A stretch of DNA of 64,000 bases from NCBI GenBank assembly GCA_963786495.1, contig CAWAZL010000002.1, positions 744,001 through 808,000 of the forward strand, read 5' to 3'. A program made the translations under genes and the position numbers. This document shows, one piece after another, positions 1 through 9,112 of the stretch. Position 1 is the stretch's first letter. Each line of letters opens with the position of its first letter. The notes beneath the pieces were generated by a model. The model saw nothing but the letters and a program-made list of their open reading frames with translations. It had not been told where the DNA came from and did not search any database. This stretch comes from JALZKA01 sp963786495. Lineage in GTDB: Bacteria > Actinomycetota > Thermoleophilia > Solirubrobacterales > 70-9.

Positions 1-73
1 GACCCAGAGGGTCGTCCGCAAGACGGAGACGGGCGTCGCCGCACCGACGCCCGACGCCACACCGGCCGAGCCG

Positions 74-511
74 ATGCCTGACGTCGAGAAGGCATTCGAG
101 GAGATCGAGGTCGATGCGCCCCGCGTCGGGATCATCATGGGCTCGAAGAACGACAAGCCCAAGATGCAAGGGGCCGGCACGGCGCTTCAGGATGCCGGCA
201 TCCGCTACGAGGTGCGCGTGATGAGCGCCCATCGCGATCCCGAGAAGGTGCGGGAGTACTGCCACAACGCCAAGATGCGCGGCCTCAAGGTGATCATCGC
301 GGGCGCCGGCATGTCGGCCGCGCTTCCCGGCGTTGCCGCAGCCCACACGGACCTACCGGTCATCGGCGTGCCGATCATGGGCAAGTCGCTCGGCGGGCTC
401 GACGCCCTGCTCTCGGCGGTCCAGATGCCGCCCGGCATTCCGGTCGCCTGCGTTGCAATCGACGGCTCGAAGAACGCCGGAGTCCTGGCCGCGCGAATCA
501 TCAATTGTTGA
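74..511 (+). CDS. purE: N5-carboxyaminoimidazole ribonucleotide mutase (PurE)
   Basis: PurE converts N5-CAIR to CAIR in de novo purine synthesis. The protein has the class I PurE layout: a phosphate-binding GSKND at residues 23-27, SAHR at 51-54, and the AGAG and GGLDALLSAVQMPPGIPVA segments. Length (145 aa from this Met) is near the usual ~160. The frame is open upstream to the window edge and encodes an Ala/Pro-rich stretch, so the true start may lie further left or the domain may be fused to an upstream protein. It is followed 51 bases later by purB. The function is certain; the start is not. Confidence 0.93.
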   Translation: MPDVEKAFEEIEVDAPRVGIIMGSKNDKPKMQGAGTALQDAGIRYEVRVMSAHRDPEKVREYCHNAKMRGLKVIIAGAGMSAALPGVAAAHTDLPVIGVPIMGKSLGGLDALLSAVQMPPGIPVACVAIDGSKNAGVLAARIINC

Positions 512-562
512 AATTGACAATCACCAACAACACCTGCTGGTTTCGGACCTAAAGGTCCTCAC

Positions 563-1849
563 TTGATTAATAGGTACACACGCGAGGAGATCGGCGCGGT
601 CTGGACAGACCGCCGGAAGATGGAAGGCTGGCTCGCGGTCGAGCTGGCGGCAACAGAGGCGTGGGCGGCTGAAGGCGTCGTTCCCGCCGAAGCCGCGGCG
701 CAGGCGCGGGAGAAGGCGGCGTTCGAGGTCGAGGCTGTCGCCGAGCGCGAGCGCACCACCAATCACGATGTCGCGGCGTTCGTCGACGTCGTTGCCGAGT
801 CGGTCGGCGGCGACGCTGGGCGCTGGATTCACTACGGCCTCACCTCTTCTGATGTTCTCGACACGGCCCTCGCGCTGCAGATTCGCGACGCGGGCGAGAT
901 CGTCGTTGCCGGAGCGCGCGCTTACCGCGACGCCCTCGTCGCACAGGCGCTCGAGCACGCCGACACGCTCTGCGTCGGGCGCACCCACGGCGTTCACGCC
1001 GAGCCCACCACCTTCGGCCTGCGCCTCGCCGGCTTCGCGTTCGAGGCTGACCGCAACCTGAAGAGGCTTGAGGAAGCGTTTGCCGATGCCTCGGTCGGCG
1101 CGATCTCCGGAGCGGTCGGCACCTACGCCTCCGTTCCGCCGCAGATCGAGCGCCACGTGTGCGAGTCGCTCGGGATCCGCGCCGAGGACGCCTCAACGCA
1201 GGTCGTGCCGCGCGATCGCCACGCTGCGCTCCTTTCCGCGATCGCACTCGCCGGCGCCGGGCTCGAGCGCTTCGCGACCGAGCTCAGAAACTTGCAGCGG
1301 ACCGAGATCCGCGAGGCCGAGGAGCCGTTTGGCAAGGGCCAGAAGGGCTCATCCGCGATGCCTCACAAGCGCAACCCGATCACCTCGGAGCGCATCACCG
1401 GGCTCGCGCGCGTACTTCGCGGCTACGCGCAGACCGGCCTCGAGAACGTCGCGCTCTGGCATGAGCGGGATATCTCGCACTCGGGCGCCGAGCGTGTCGT
1501 CCTGCCCGACGCGACCATCGCCCTCGACTACATGCAGCACCTCGCGACCCGCGTCGCCTCGGGCATGGTCGTCCACGCGGACCGGATGCAACAGAACCTG
1601 GAGCTGACCCACGGGGCCATCTTCAGCCAGCGCGCGCTGACCGCGCTGGTCGATTCGGGCATGACCCGCGACGACGCCTACCGAACCGTTCAGGCATCCG
1701 CCCAGGAGGCATGGGACACCGGAACTCCGTTCCGCGATCTTTTGAGCAAGGCGGCGCCCGACCTCGACCTGGATGCCGTCCTCGATCCCCGTGCTTACAC
1801 GAAGCACGTGCCCGAGGTAATGGCCCGGCTCGAGGCGCTTCGCACCTGA
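563..1849 (+). CDS. purB: adenylosuccinate lyase (PurB)
   Basis: PurB cleaves SAICAR and adenylosuccinate, releasing fumarate. The 428-aa length is normal. The fumarase/aspartase-superfamily signature GSSAMPHKRNP lies near residues 262-272, TSSDVLDT near 94, and the catalytic-His segment GRTHGVHAEPTTFG near 140. The start is TTG: the encoded MINRYTREEIGAVW matches the conserved PurB N terminus, and no ATG fits. A small hairpin (GGACC-TAAA-GGTCC, 546-559) sits just before the start and could affect initiation. It forms the first purine block with purE and is followed 33 bases later by sulfotransferase genes. Confidence 0.95.
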   Translation: MINRYTREEIGAVWTDRRKMEGWLAVELAATEAWAAEGVVPAEAAAQAREKAAFEVEAVAERERTTNHDVAAFVDVVAESVGGDAGRWIHYGLTSSDVLDTALALQIRDAGEIVVAGARAYRDALVAQALEHADTLCVGRTHGVHAEPTTFGLRLAGFAFEADRNLKRLEEAFADASVGAISGAVGTYASVPPQIERHVCESLGIRAEDASTQVVPRDRHAALLSAIALAGAGLERFATELRNLQRTEIREAEEPFGKGQKGSSAMPHKRNPITSERITGLARVLRGYAQTGLENVALWHERDISHSGAERVVLPDATIALDYMQHLATRVASGMVVHADRMQQNLELTHGAIFSQRALTALVDSGMTRDDAYRTVQASAQEAWDTGTPFRDLLSKAAPDLDLDAVLDPRAYTKHVPEVMARLEALRT

Positions 1850-1882
1850 GCCGGATTCCGCCGCCCCTCTAGCCTCTCCGCC

Positions 1883-2827
1883 GTGAAGCTCCTCGGGATC
1901 CCCATCGGGCGCCGGAGCGCGCCCGAACGCCTCCCCGCGCCATTCATCGTCGGAGTCGGGCGCTCAGGCACGACGCTGCTCCGGCTGATGCTGGACGCCC
2001 ATCCCGACATGGCGATCCCGTCCGAGACCTACTTCGTGCCGCCGCTCATTCAGGCGGCGCGAGAGAACAAGCCGGCGTCAGTCGACGTGCTTCTCGACGC
2101 GATCGTCCGCGACGACCACCACCGCTGGGAGGACCACGGCCTCGACGAGGAAGATCTCCGTGCCCGGCTTGAGTCGCTCCACTCGCCGGCGCCCGGCGCG
2201 GCGGTGCGCGCCTTCTTCGACCTCTACGCCGAGAAGCAGGGGGCCAGCCGGTGGGGAGACAAGACTCCGCTCTATCTCAAGGAGATGAAGCGGATCTACT
2301 CCGCGGTCCCCGAGGCCAGCTTCATCCACATGATCCGCGACGGGCGAGACGTCGCGCTCTCCTATTCGAACCGCCTCCGACAGATGGACCCTCCGCGCGA
2401 GCCGCCGCCTCCGGGCAAACTCGCAAAGCGCTGGAAGCGCCTTATCCTGCGCGGCCGCCGCACCGCCGCGAGCCTGCCGAACTACCGCGAGGTCCGCTAC
2501 GAAGAGCTCGTCTCAGAGCCTGAGCGTGTTCTCCTCGAGCTCTGCTCGGCGCTCGACCTTGACTTCGATCCCGCGATGACGCGCCACCACGAGCGCGCCG
2601 GGGACCGCCTCGACGAGATGGCGCGAGACCTACCGGAGGCCGACGGCCGGCCCTTGCGACCGGGCGCCGAGCGGATGCGGGCGCACGCGATGGCCAGGCA
2701 GCCGCCGCAGGCGAGCAACGCCGGCAAGTGGCGCGATGAGATGCCGCCCGGGGACGTGGCCGAGTACGAGTCCGTCGCCGGCGACCTCCTTGCCGAGCTC
2801 GGCTACGAGACCGGGGTGCGAGCGTGA
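1883..2827 (+). CDS. sulfotransferase family protein (ST1)
   Basis: Predicted PAPS-dependent sulfotransferase, 314 aa, likely cytosolic (no signal or membrane segment). The 5'-phosphosulfate-binding loop GVGRSGTTLL is at residues 24-33, RWGDKTPLY near 123-131, and the 3'-phosphate-binding strand FIHMIRDGRDVALS near 147-160. The C terminus EYESVAGDLLAELGYETG recurs in most sulfotransferases of this window, so they form one paralogous group. The start is GTG; the stop overlaps the next sulfotransferase by GTGA, indicating co-translation. The acceptor cannot be told from sequence; neighbouring glycosyltransferases suggest a glycan or glycolipid. Confidence 0.88.
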   Translation: MKLLGIPIGRRSAPERLPAPFIVGVGRSGTTLLRLMLDAHPDMAIPSETYFVPPLIQAARENKPASVDVLLDAIVRDDHHRWEDHGLDEEDLRARLESLHSPAPGAAVRAFFDLYAEKQGASRWGDKTPLYLKEMKRIYSAVPEASFIHMIRDGRDVALSYSNRLRQMDPPREPPPPGKLAKRWKRLILRGRRTAASLPNYREVRYEELVSEPERVLLELCSALDLDFDPAMTRHHERAGDRLDEMARDLPEADGRPLRPGAERMRAHAMARQPPQASNAGKWRDEMPPGDVAEYESVAGDLLAELGYETGVRA

Positions 2828-3900
2828 GCGCCGAGGAGAACGAGCCTCTCGAAGGCGAGAGCGAGGAGCGCGACGGCGCGCCGCACGTGGGGAAGGTCTA
2901 CGGGATCGAAGACCGGCCGGGACAGCACATCACGCCGATCACCTTTGTCGGCGGCACCGGCCGAAGCGGCACCCACATCGTCTCCCGCTTCCTGGGGCGC
3001 CACGGCCGCTTGCATGCGGTCGGCGTCGAGTGCCGGTTTCACGTGGAAGACCAAGGCTTTCCGGGATTACTCGACGGAACCGTCACCAAGGACGCTTTTC
3101 TCGAGCGCATGCGCGGGTTCTGGTGGAAGGGCACGATGACCGGCCGCGAGCGAGGGATGCACAAGTTCATGCCGCCGGAGCGCTTCGAGGCGGCGCTGGC
3201 CGAGTTCGACAGCTCGTTCGCTCCCGATGCGCCCGACGCCGCTTGTCGCAAGCTGTTCATCGACCTTCTGTGGCCCGAGGCGATGAGGAAGGGAGCCAGC
3301 GGCCTGATCGAGCAGAGCTGCGACACGATCGCTGCCGCGCCCACACTGATGCGCCTCTTCCCCGAGGCCAAGTTCATCCATGTGATCCGCGACGGCCGCG
3401 ACGCCTCGGCCTCCAGGGTTTCGCAGACCCGCGGGCGCTCCTACCCGCGCACTCGTATGCAAGGGCTCAAGTGGTTCGAGAAGCGCCTCCGCCGGATCGA
3501 GGAGGGTGCGAGCCAGATCCCCCAGGACAAGCTTCTGCAGGTGAGCTTGGAGGACATCCTCCTTCCCCCTCGCCACGAGGCGGCGAAGAACGTCGCAAGG
3601 TTCACCGGCGTACGGTTCGGCCGGCGGATGCGCCGGTTCTTCTACGGCAAGATGGACCTCTCCCAGGCGAACGCCGTGCGCTGGAAGAAGGGCCTTTCGG
3701 CGCGCAAGGAACAGCGGATCGAGAAACGCTACGTCGAGATGCTCGAGAGCCTCGAGGCCGACGGGGTCAGCTCCGCTCCGTTTCTCCGTGCCGTCTACGA
3801 AGCGCGGCTTCCGGTTCCGCCCCCGCCTCCCGAGCCTGAGCCCGAGGGCGAGGAAGTCGCGGACGATTCGCTAGAGGTCGGCGTCCGGCGCGAAGCGTGA
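2824..3900 (+). CDS. divergent sulfotransferase family protein (ST2)
   Basis: This 358-aa protein has a sulfotransferase P-loop GGTGRSGTHI at residues 43-52 and a 3'-phosphate-binding segment FIHVIRDGRDASAS near 184-197. It lacks the GDKTP motif and the shared C-terminal block of its neighbours, so it belongs to a different subgroup. The N terminus is acidic and the C terminus is Pro/Glu-rich (about residues 325-345) and probably disordered. The GTG start overlaps the ST1 stop. Its 3' end overlaps the opposing gene by 30 bases. The acceptor is unknown. Confidence 0.82.
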   Translation: MSAEENEPLEGESEERDGAPHVGKVYGIEDRPGQHITPITFVGGTGRSGTHIVSRFLGRHGRLHAVGVECRFHVEDQGFPGLLDGTVTKDAFLERMRGFWWKGTMTGRERGMHKFMPPERFEAALAEFDSSFAPDAPDAACRKLFIDLLWPEAMRKGASGLIEQSCDTIAAAPTLMRLFPEAKFIHVIRDGRDASASRVSQTRGRSYPRTRMQGLKWFEKRLRRIEEGASQIPQDKLLQVSLEDILLPPRHEAAKNVARFTGVRFGRRMRRFFYGKMDLSQANAVRWKKGLSARKEQRIEKRYVEMLESLEADGVSSAPFLRAVYEARLPVPPPPPEPEPEGEEVADDSLEVGVRREA

Positions 3901-4806
3901 GCCTTCGTGCCCGGCATCGCCGGCATTGACGAGCGGCAGGCGCTCCTCGAGCCACTCGAGTTGGGGCGATGGCTTGAACGGAGGCTCGAGCTGGTCCAGG
4001 AAGCCGGGCTGGTGGAACCAGTGGCGGTAGTGAAGGTGGACGATCTCGTCCAGATTCAGCGCCTGTAGGGCGGGCGGCAGCTTGGGCCGGCGCCGGACGA
4101 GGTAGTTGTAACGGCCGTCCAGGGTCCGCACTTCCCCGCCGGGAAGCGTCGCAGCGAGCGAGAGCTGGTCCATGTTGCGCGGACCGGCCTTCGGGATGTG
4201 GTCCTCGTGGATCAGGGTGCGGAAGTTCTCGAGCCAGCGCTTAAAGACACCGCGCGACGGAGGCGCGGCAACCACACCCGCGCTCCAGTAGCCACGGATC
4301 CGCTCGCCGGTCCACACCGTCTCGACCCACGGTCCCTCGGGCGAGCCGCAGAGCTTGTACATCTTCTGCCAGTAGCGGTCCTTGAAGTCGTCGGGGCCGT
4401 ACGAGCCGCGCTTCTTCTGGCCAACGGGCCGCACCGCGACTGCGTCGCCCAGGTCGGTGAGGTCGTCGGGCGGGTTGAAAAAGACGGTGTCGGTGTCGAC
4501 CAGCGCGACCGACGCGGAGTCGAGCTCCGTTTCTGCCCAAGCCCCCGCGTACAGGCGGTTGACCATCGGGTTGTCGGCAAACTCGACGTTCAGCTGGTCG
4601 GCGTGATGCTCGACTCCCAGCCTCGCGAAAGCTTCAACCGTCTCGGAGTTGAGCCCGGTCTCTCCGCGCGGCTCCACGCTCACCAGCCGCGCGGCCGCAT
4701 GGCTCCCGCCCCATTTGCGCATCGACTCGAACAGCAGGACGGCCTGCTCTTCCAGGGGGCCTGCCTCGACACAGGCGACCACGGCAAGGGAATCGCTAGA
4801 GGTCAT
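3871..4806 (-). CDS. predicted GT-A-fold glycosyltransferase-like protein
   Basis: A 311-aa protein starting at MTSSDSLAVVACVE. The segment VALVDTDTVFFNPP carries a DTD motif like the metal-binding DXD of GT-A nucleotide-sugar transferases, followed by GYWSAGVVAAPP and a late NMDQLSL, a layout seen in proteins that bind a sugar nucleotide and describe a hexose acceptor. I cannot assign a precise family. The longer upstream frame (to 5100) is antisense to a sulfotransferase and is rejected. The start lies head-to-head with ST3 with almost no spacer. A role in building the glycan that the sulfotransferases modify is an inference from context. Confidence 0.6.
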   Translation of the reverse strand: MTSSDSLAVVACVEAGPLEEQAVLLFESMRKWGGSHAAARLVSVEPRGETGLNSETVEAFARLGVEHHADQLNVEFADNPMVNRLYAGAWAETELDSASVALVDTDTVFFNPPDDLTDLGDAVAVRPVGQKKRGSYGPDDFKDRYWQKMYKLCGSPEGPWVETVWTGERIRGYWSAGVVAAPPSRGVFKRWLENFRTLIHEDHIPKAGPRNMDQLSLAATLPGGEVRTLDGRYNYLVRRRPKLPPALQALNLDEIVHLHYRHWFHQPGFLDQLEPPFKPSPQLEWLEERLPLVNAGDAGHEGSRFAPDADL

Positions 4807-4819
4807 GATTGGCGAGATC

Positions 4820-5722
4820 ATGCCCGACCCCGCCACCGCTCCGTCGCCGCTCGAGGGTTCGATGCCGTTCGTTGTGGGCGCGAACCGCTCCGGCACGACG
4901 CTCCTTCGGCTCATGCTCGATGCCCATCCGGAGCTGGCTATCCCGCCCGAGACCCACTTCGTCCCGAACCTGATCGAGCTTTTCTCCGAAGGCGATCCCT
5001 CGCGTGACGAGGCGCTCGGGGTCATCACCTCGCGCCCCGAGTTCGCCGACTTCGGCCTGGCCAAGAACGAGTTGGCCAAGGCGATGACCGGCGCCGACAA
5101 CTCGGCGCGTGGAGCCCTGCTCGCCTTCTATGGCCTGTACGCGGCGGGGCAGGGCAAGAGCCGCTGCGGCGACAAGACGCCCGGCTACTCGACCAGCATG
5201 CGGGAGATCGAGGACGTCCTTCCCGAAGCCCGCTTCGTCCACATCATCCGCGACGGCCGCGACGTCGCGCTCTCGGTCATGTCGCGCGGCCTGCGCGAGC
5301 GGACGGTCGAGGAACTCGCAAAGCGCTGGAAGCGGCGGATTAAGAAGACCCGGAACCAGGGCGCGAAGGTCGCGCACTACACGGAGGTCCGCTACGAGGA
5401 CTTGATCACGGACACCGAGTCGGCGCTACGCCGCATCTGCGAGTTCCTCGACCTCCCATTCGACCCGGCGATGCTGAGCTATCACGAGCGCGCCGCCGAG
5501 CGCATGGGCGAGATGTCGGGAGAGCTCGAGGCAGCCGAGGGACGCCAGGGGCTCCCCGCCGGCCACCGCTCAGAGATGCACGCGGCCACTTCCCAGCCGC
5601 CCCAGCGCGAGCGGATCGAGAAGTGGAAGCGCGAGATGGACGCCGAAGACGTCGGGGCGTTTGAGGAGATCGCGGGCGAGCTCCTGGCCGAGCTGGGCTA
5701 CGAGACGGGCTTCCTTTCATAG
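4820..5722 (+). CDS. sulfotransferase family protein (ST3)
   Basis: About 300 aa. The PAPS-binding loop GANRSGTTLLRL lies near the N terminus, SRCGDKTPGY in the middle and FVHIIRDGRDVALS after it; it ends with the family block LLAELGYETG. Two ATGs are possible, 4805 and 4820; both precede the first beta strand and neither has a clearly better ribosome site. The divergent gene starts at 4806, so each promoter must lie inside the other coding region. The gene converges on ST4; the 118 bases between them (5723-5840) show no gene or clear terminator. Confidence 0.87.
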   Translation: MPDPATAPSPLEGSMPFVVGANRSGTTLLRLMLDAHPELAIPPETHFVPNLIELFSEGDPSRDEALGVITSRPEFADFGLAKNELAKAMTGADNSARGALLAFYGLYAAGQGKSRCGDKTPGYSTSMREIEDVLPEARFVHIIRDGRDVALSVMSRGLRERTVEELAKRWKRRIKKTRNQGAKVAHYTEVRYEDLITDTESALRRICEFLDLPFDPAMLSYHERAAERMGEMSGELEAAEGRQGLPAGHRSEMHAATSQPPQRERIEKWKREMDAEDVGAFEEIAGELLAELGYETGFLS

Positions 5723-5840
5723 CGCTTCGCATGGAAAGCACCTAGTTGGCCACGCGACCCGCACCCGCGAGCGCTGGATGAATCGCCCATACCGCTACCA
5801 ACCCTGCACTCGCGCATTGGTTGCTTCGGACGCGTAGCGC

Positions 5841-6833
5841 CTAAGAAGTGTGTTCGCCAGAGAGCTCGTAGCCGAGCTCCTCGAGGAGGTCGCCAGCGGT
5901 GTTCTCGAAAATCGCCACGTCTTGTGGCGACATGTGCTCGCGCCAGCGGTCGACCCTGTCCTCGCGTGGAGCGTCGGTCACCAGCTGGTGTGCCTCTACC
6001 CGCTCGTCAGCGGGGCGGAGGGCGCCACCGTCGTCGTCGTCGAGGTCTCTGGCGATCTCCTGAAGGCGGTCCGCTGAGCGCTCGTGGTAGGTGAGCATCG
6101 CCGGGTCGAATGGAAGCTCGATGAACTCGCAAATCTCGCGAAGGACTGCTTCGGGATCGCGGACCAGGTCCTCGTAGCGGACCTCCGTGTAGTGCTTGAG
6201 CCGGGGAGCCTGGCCGCGTGCGCGGTTGATCCGGCGCTTCCAGATCATCGCCAGCCGCTCAGTGGTCATCTCCTCCGCGTCGGTCCGGTTCTCGCGCGAG
6301 AGGGCGACGTCACGCCCGTCGCGGATCAGGTGGATGAACCGTGCTTCAGGAAGCGAACGCTGGACGATCCCCATCTGCTTCACATAGCCGGGGGTCTTGT
6401 CGCCGTAGCGGGACTTCCCATGGTTTTCGGCGTAGAGCCCGTAAAAGGCGCGTAGGACCAGCTTCGGGCGCACCGCCTTCAGATTCTTGAAGCGCTCGGT
6501 GAGCACCTCGGGATCGAGGCCGAAGTCCCCCCAGCGGCGGTGCTCGACCAGGAACTCCGTTACCTGCTCGGGCGTCAGCCGCTCCCCCTTCTTCCGGCCT
6601 TCGTGGAGCGCCTCGAAAAGCGCAGGAACAAAGTGGGTCTCAGGCGGGATCGTCAGGTCGGGGTGCGAGTCGAGCATCATCCGCAAGAGGGTCGTGCCGG
6701 AGCGATTGACCCCAACGACGAATGGGACGGGCGCCGGTCTGTTCGCGAGCTTCTGAGCCTTCTTTGCGGCGCGCTCCTGCCGGCGCTTGCGGCGCAGGCG
6801 CTTGCGGCGGCGCTCGATCGGATTGAGGTTCAT
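5841..6833 (-). CDS. sulfotransferase family protein with basic N-terminal tail (ST4)
   Basis: A 330-aa paralogue starting at MNLNPIERRR. Residues 7-30 are almost entirely Arg/Lys/Ala/Gln, a basic tail absent from other copies that may hold the enzyme at membrane phospholipids or nucleic acid. P-loop GVNRSGTTLL at 41-50, SRYGDKTPGY and FIHLIRDGRDVALS follow. The start overlaps the stop of ST5 by ATGA, so it is second in a minus-strand operon P450-ST5-ST4. A longer upstream frame (to 7112) runs antisense-like through ST5 and is rejected. Confidence 0.87.
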   Translation of the reverse strand: MNLNPIERRRKRLRRKRRQERAAKKAQKLANRPAPVPFVVGVNRSGTTLLRMMLDSHPDLTIPPETHFVPALFEALHEGRKKGERLTPEQVTEFLVEHRRWGDFGLDPEVLTERFKNLKAVRPKLVLRAFYGLYAENHGKSRYGDKTPGYVKQMGIVQRSLPEARFIHLIRDGRDVALSRENRTDAEEMTTERLAMIWKRRINRARGQAPRLKHYTEVRYEDLVRDPEAVLREICEFIELPFDPAMLTYHERSADRLQEIARDLDDDDGGALRPADERVEAHQLVTDAPREDRVDRWREHMSPQDVAIFENTAGDLLEELGYELSGEHTS

Positions 6834-7765
6834 CGCTCGCCTCCCGCTGCCGCTCGGATGCCGGACTCGTAGCCGAGCTCTGCGAGGAGGTCTCCCGCGG
6901 TGTCCTCGAAGGCTTCGATGTCTGCCGGGTCCATCTGCTCGCGCCAGCGCTCGACGCGCGTTGCCTGGGGCGGCTCGGATGTGAGCTTGAACGCATCGAG
7001 CCGGCGGGAGCCGGGGCGCTCGCGCCCGCTCGCCAGGGCGGGAAGGTCGCGATCCATCTCGGCCATCCGCTCTTGCGAGTGCTCGTGGTAGTTCAGCATC
7101 GCTTCGTCCCACTCGAGGTCAATGAACGCCGCGACGCGGCGCAGGGTGGGCTCCGTCTCGAGGATCAGGTCCTCGTAGCGGACCTCGAGGTAGTGGCCGA
7201 GCTTCTCCGCCTGGTTGCGTGCCTTGCGGATGCGGCGCTTCCAAAGGCGCGCCATGCGCGTCGCGTCCTTCTCCTTCCCCACCCTGTCCCAGACCGAAAG
7301 GGCGACATCGCGGCCGTCGCGGATCATGTGGATGAAGTGGGCCTCGGGCACCGCGCGCTCAAGCCGGCGCATCTGGCGCACGTAGATCGGCGTCTTGTCC
7401 CCCCAGCGCGTCTTGTCGTGGCGCTCGGCGTAAAGCGCGAAGAAGTCGCGGAGCGCGTCGCCCGCTGTGAGCCGGCGGTGCGCAGCGAGCCTCGTCTCGA
7501 ATTCGGCGGCGTCCACGCCGAAGTCTCCCCAGCGGTTCTTCGAGGAGATCCATTCGGCGGTCTCGGGGGCCGTCAGGGGCGCCTCGGAGAAGCGCTTGAC
7601 CAGGCGCACGGCGAAGTGCGTCTCGGGCGGGATCGCCATCGCGGGGTGTGCGTCAAGCATTAGCCGCAGGAGCGTCGTGCCCGAGCGTCCGACGCCCACG
7701 ATGAAGGGGGCCGGCGGCTGAGCCGCGCCCGTTGCGCGGACGGAGTTCTTTCGGCGAAAAGGCAA
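6830..7765 (-). CDS. sulfotransferase family protein (ST5)
   Basis: A 311-aa paralogue of ST1. PAPS loop GVGRSGTTLLRL near residues 23-34, TRWGDKTPIY, FIHMIRDGRDVALS, and the C-terminal block LLAELGYESG. The start is TTG (MPFRRKN), four bases after the P450 stop; no ATG lies upstream of the P-loop. Tight spacing with the P450 upstream and the 4-base overlap with ST4 downstream indicate one transcript, so a P450-oxidised acceptor that is then sulfated is plausible but unproven. Confidence 0.87.
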   Translation of the reverse strand: MPFRRKNSVRATGAAQPPAPFIVGVGRSGTTLLRLMLDAHPAMAIPPETHFAVRLVKRFSEAPLTAPETAEWISSKNRWGDFGVDAAEFETRLAAHRRLTAGDALRDFFALYAERHDKTRWGDKTPIYVRQMRRLERAVPEAHFIHMIRDGRDVALSVWDRVGKEKDATRMARLWKRRIRKARNQAEKLGHYLEVRYEDLILETEPTLRRVAAFIDLEWDEAMLNYHEHSQERMAEMDRDLPALASGRERPGSRRLDAFKLTSEPPQATRVERWREQMDPADIEAFEDTAGDLLAELGYESGIRAAAGGER

Positions 7766-7769
7766 GCGA

Positions 7770-9086
7770 TCAGCTTGGCACAGGGACTCTGACGCGCCCG
7801 GCGAGCACGGCCGGAGTCCCCTGGGCGGGCGACATCGTCACGTTGCGGCGCGTCGGGCGCTCAGGCTCGGACGAGCCGGGGCGCAGGTCGCACTCGCGGA
7901 TGATCGTCTGGAGCGCCACGCGCATCTCGAGCTGCGCAAAGGCGGCGCCGATGCACCGGCGGGTCCCGCCGCCGAAGGGCACCCACGAGTACGTCTCGGT
8001 CGCGCCGTCGAGGAAGCGCTCCGGCCTGAACGCGAACGGCTCCGGGTACAGGTCGGGCCGGGTGTGGGTGAGCCAGATGGAGGCCAGGATGATCTGGCCC
8101 GGCTCGAAGTCGTAGCCGTCGAAGGTGGACGGCTCGCGCAGCTCGCGGCCCGTGAACGGCACGACCGGCCGGATGCGAAGCGTCTCGGAGATGACGGCGT
8201 CGAGGTAGGTGTGATCGTCCCCTGCGCGAACCTCCTCGATCAGCCGCTCGTACGCATCGGGGCGCCGGAAGAGGAGGTCGAACGCCCACGCGAGCCCCGT
8301 CGCGGTGGTCTCGTGGCCGGCCAGGAGAAGCGTCATCAGTTGGTCGCGGATCTCCGCGTCCGACATCTCCGAGCCGTCCTCGAAGCGCGCCGAGATCAGC
8401 ATCGAGAGGATGTCGTCGCGCTCCTCACGGCCGGGGTCGGCGCGCCGCTCGGCGATCTGAGCGGCGAGGAGCTCGTCGACGCGCGCGATCTTGGCCGTAA
8501 GGCGCTTGTACGGAGGCGAGTTGCGGATAGTGGGAGACAGGAGGCCGATCGCCCGCGGCGACCCTGATGCCGCCAGGATCTCGGTGAGGCCCTCGGAGAG
8601 CTCGTCGTGACGGCTGCCTTCCTCGACCCCGAACACGGCGCGCAGGATCACCTCCAGCGTGATCGTCTGCATCGTCGGGTGTAGGGCGAACTCCTCGCCC
8701 TTGCGCCACCCAGCGATCGCGTCGCGGGTTACCTCTTCGATCACCTCCTCGTACGCGCGCATGCGCTCGCCGTGGAACGGGGGCAGCATCAGCTTGCGGC
8801 GCTTCAGGTGCTCGGCGCCCTCCTGGAGGAGCAGCGATCCGTCGCCGAGGAGGGGCCGCAAGACGATGTTCCGGCCCGGCGCGATCGTGTTCTGGCGGTC
8901 GCGCGAATAGAGCGCCTTGACCGACTCGGCGTCCGAGATGAAGACCACCTCGCCGGGCCCGATGAGCGACGCGGCGAAAGTCTCGCCGAGCTCGCGACGC
9001 CATTGCTGCATGAAGGCGATTGGCCGAACGATGAAGCGCATCGTCTGCATCGGCTTCGAAAGCGGCACGCTTGGCGGAGAAGCCAT
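7770..9086 (-). CDS. cytochrome P450
   Basis: A 438-aa soluble bacterial P450. The I-helix oxygen-activation motif AGHETT is at residues 256-261, the K-helix ETLR at 301-304, the RPERF meander near 354-358, and the heme loop FGGGTRRCIG at 371-380 with Cys378 as thiolate ligand. There is no membrane anchor, so separate redox partners are needed; none are seen in the window. It heads a minus-strand operon with ST5 and ST4 and is divergent from purC with only 26 bases between starts. Substrate unknown; hydroxylation of a lipid or secondary-metabolite precursor before sulfation is one possibility. Confidence 0.94.
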   Translation of the reverse strand: MASPPSVPLSKPMQTMRFIVRPIAFMQQWRRELGETFAASLIGPGEVVFISDAESVKALYSRDRQNTIAPGRNIVLRPLLGDGSLLLQEGAEHLKRRKLMLPPFHGERMRAYEEVIEEVTRDAIAGWRKGEEFALHPTMQTITLEVILRAVFGVEEGSRHDELSEGLTEILAASGSPRAIGLLSPTIRNSPPYKRLTAKIARVDELLAAQIAERRADPGREERDDILSMLISARFEDGSEMSDAEIRDQLMTLLLAGHETTATGLAWAFDLLFRRPDAYERLIEEVRAGDDHTYLDAVISETLRIRPVVPFTGRELREPSTFDGYDFEPGQIILASIWLTHTRPDLYPEPFAFRPERFLDGATETYSWVPFGGGTRRCIGAAFAQLEMRVALQTIIRECDLRPGSSEPERPTRRNVTMSPAQGTPAVLAGRVRVPVPS

Positions 9087-9112
9087 GGGTGCGGATGTTA
9101 GATTGGCGCCGC

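Noticed and set aside
514..560. TTGACA before purB as a promoter
   Set aside because: No acceptable -10 box at 16-18 bases; purE-purB spacing fits a single transcript.
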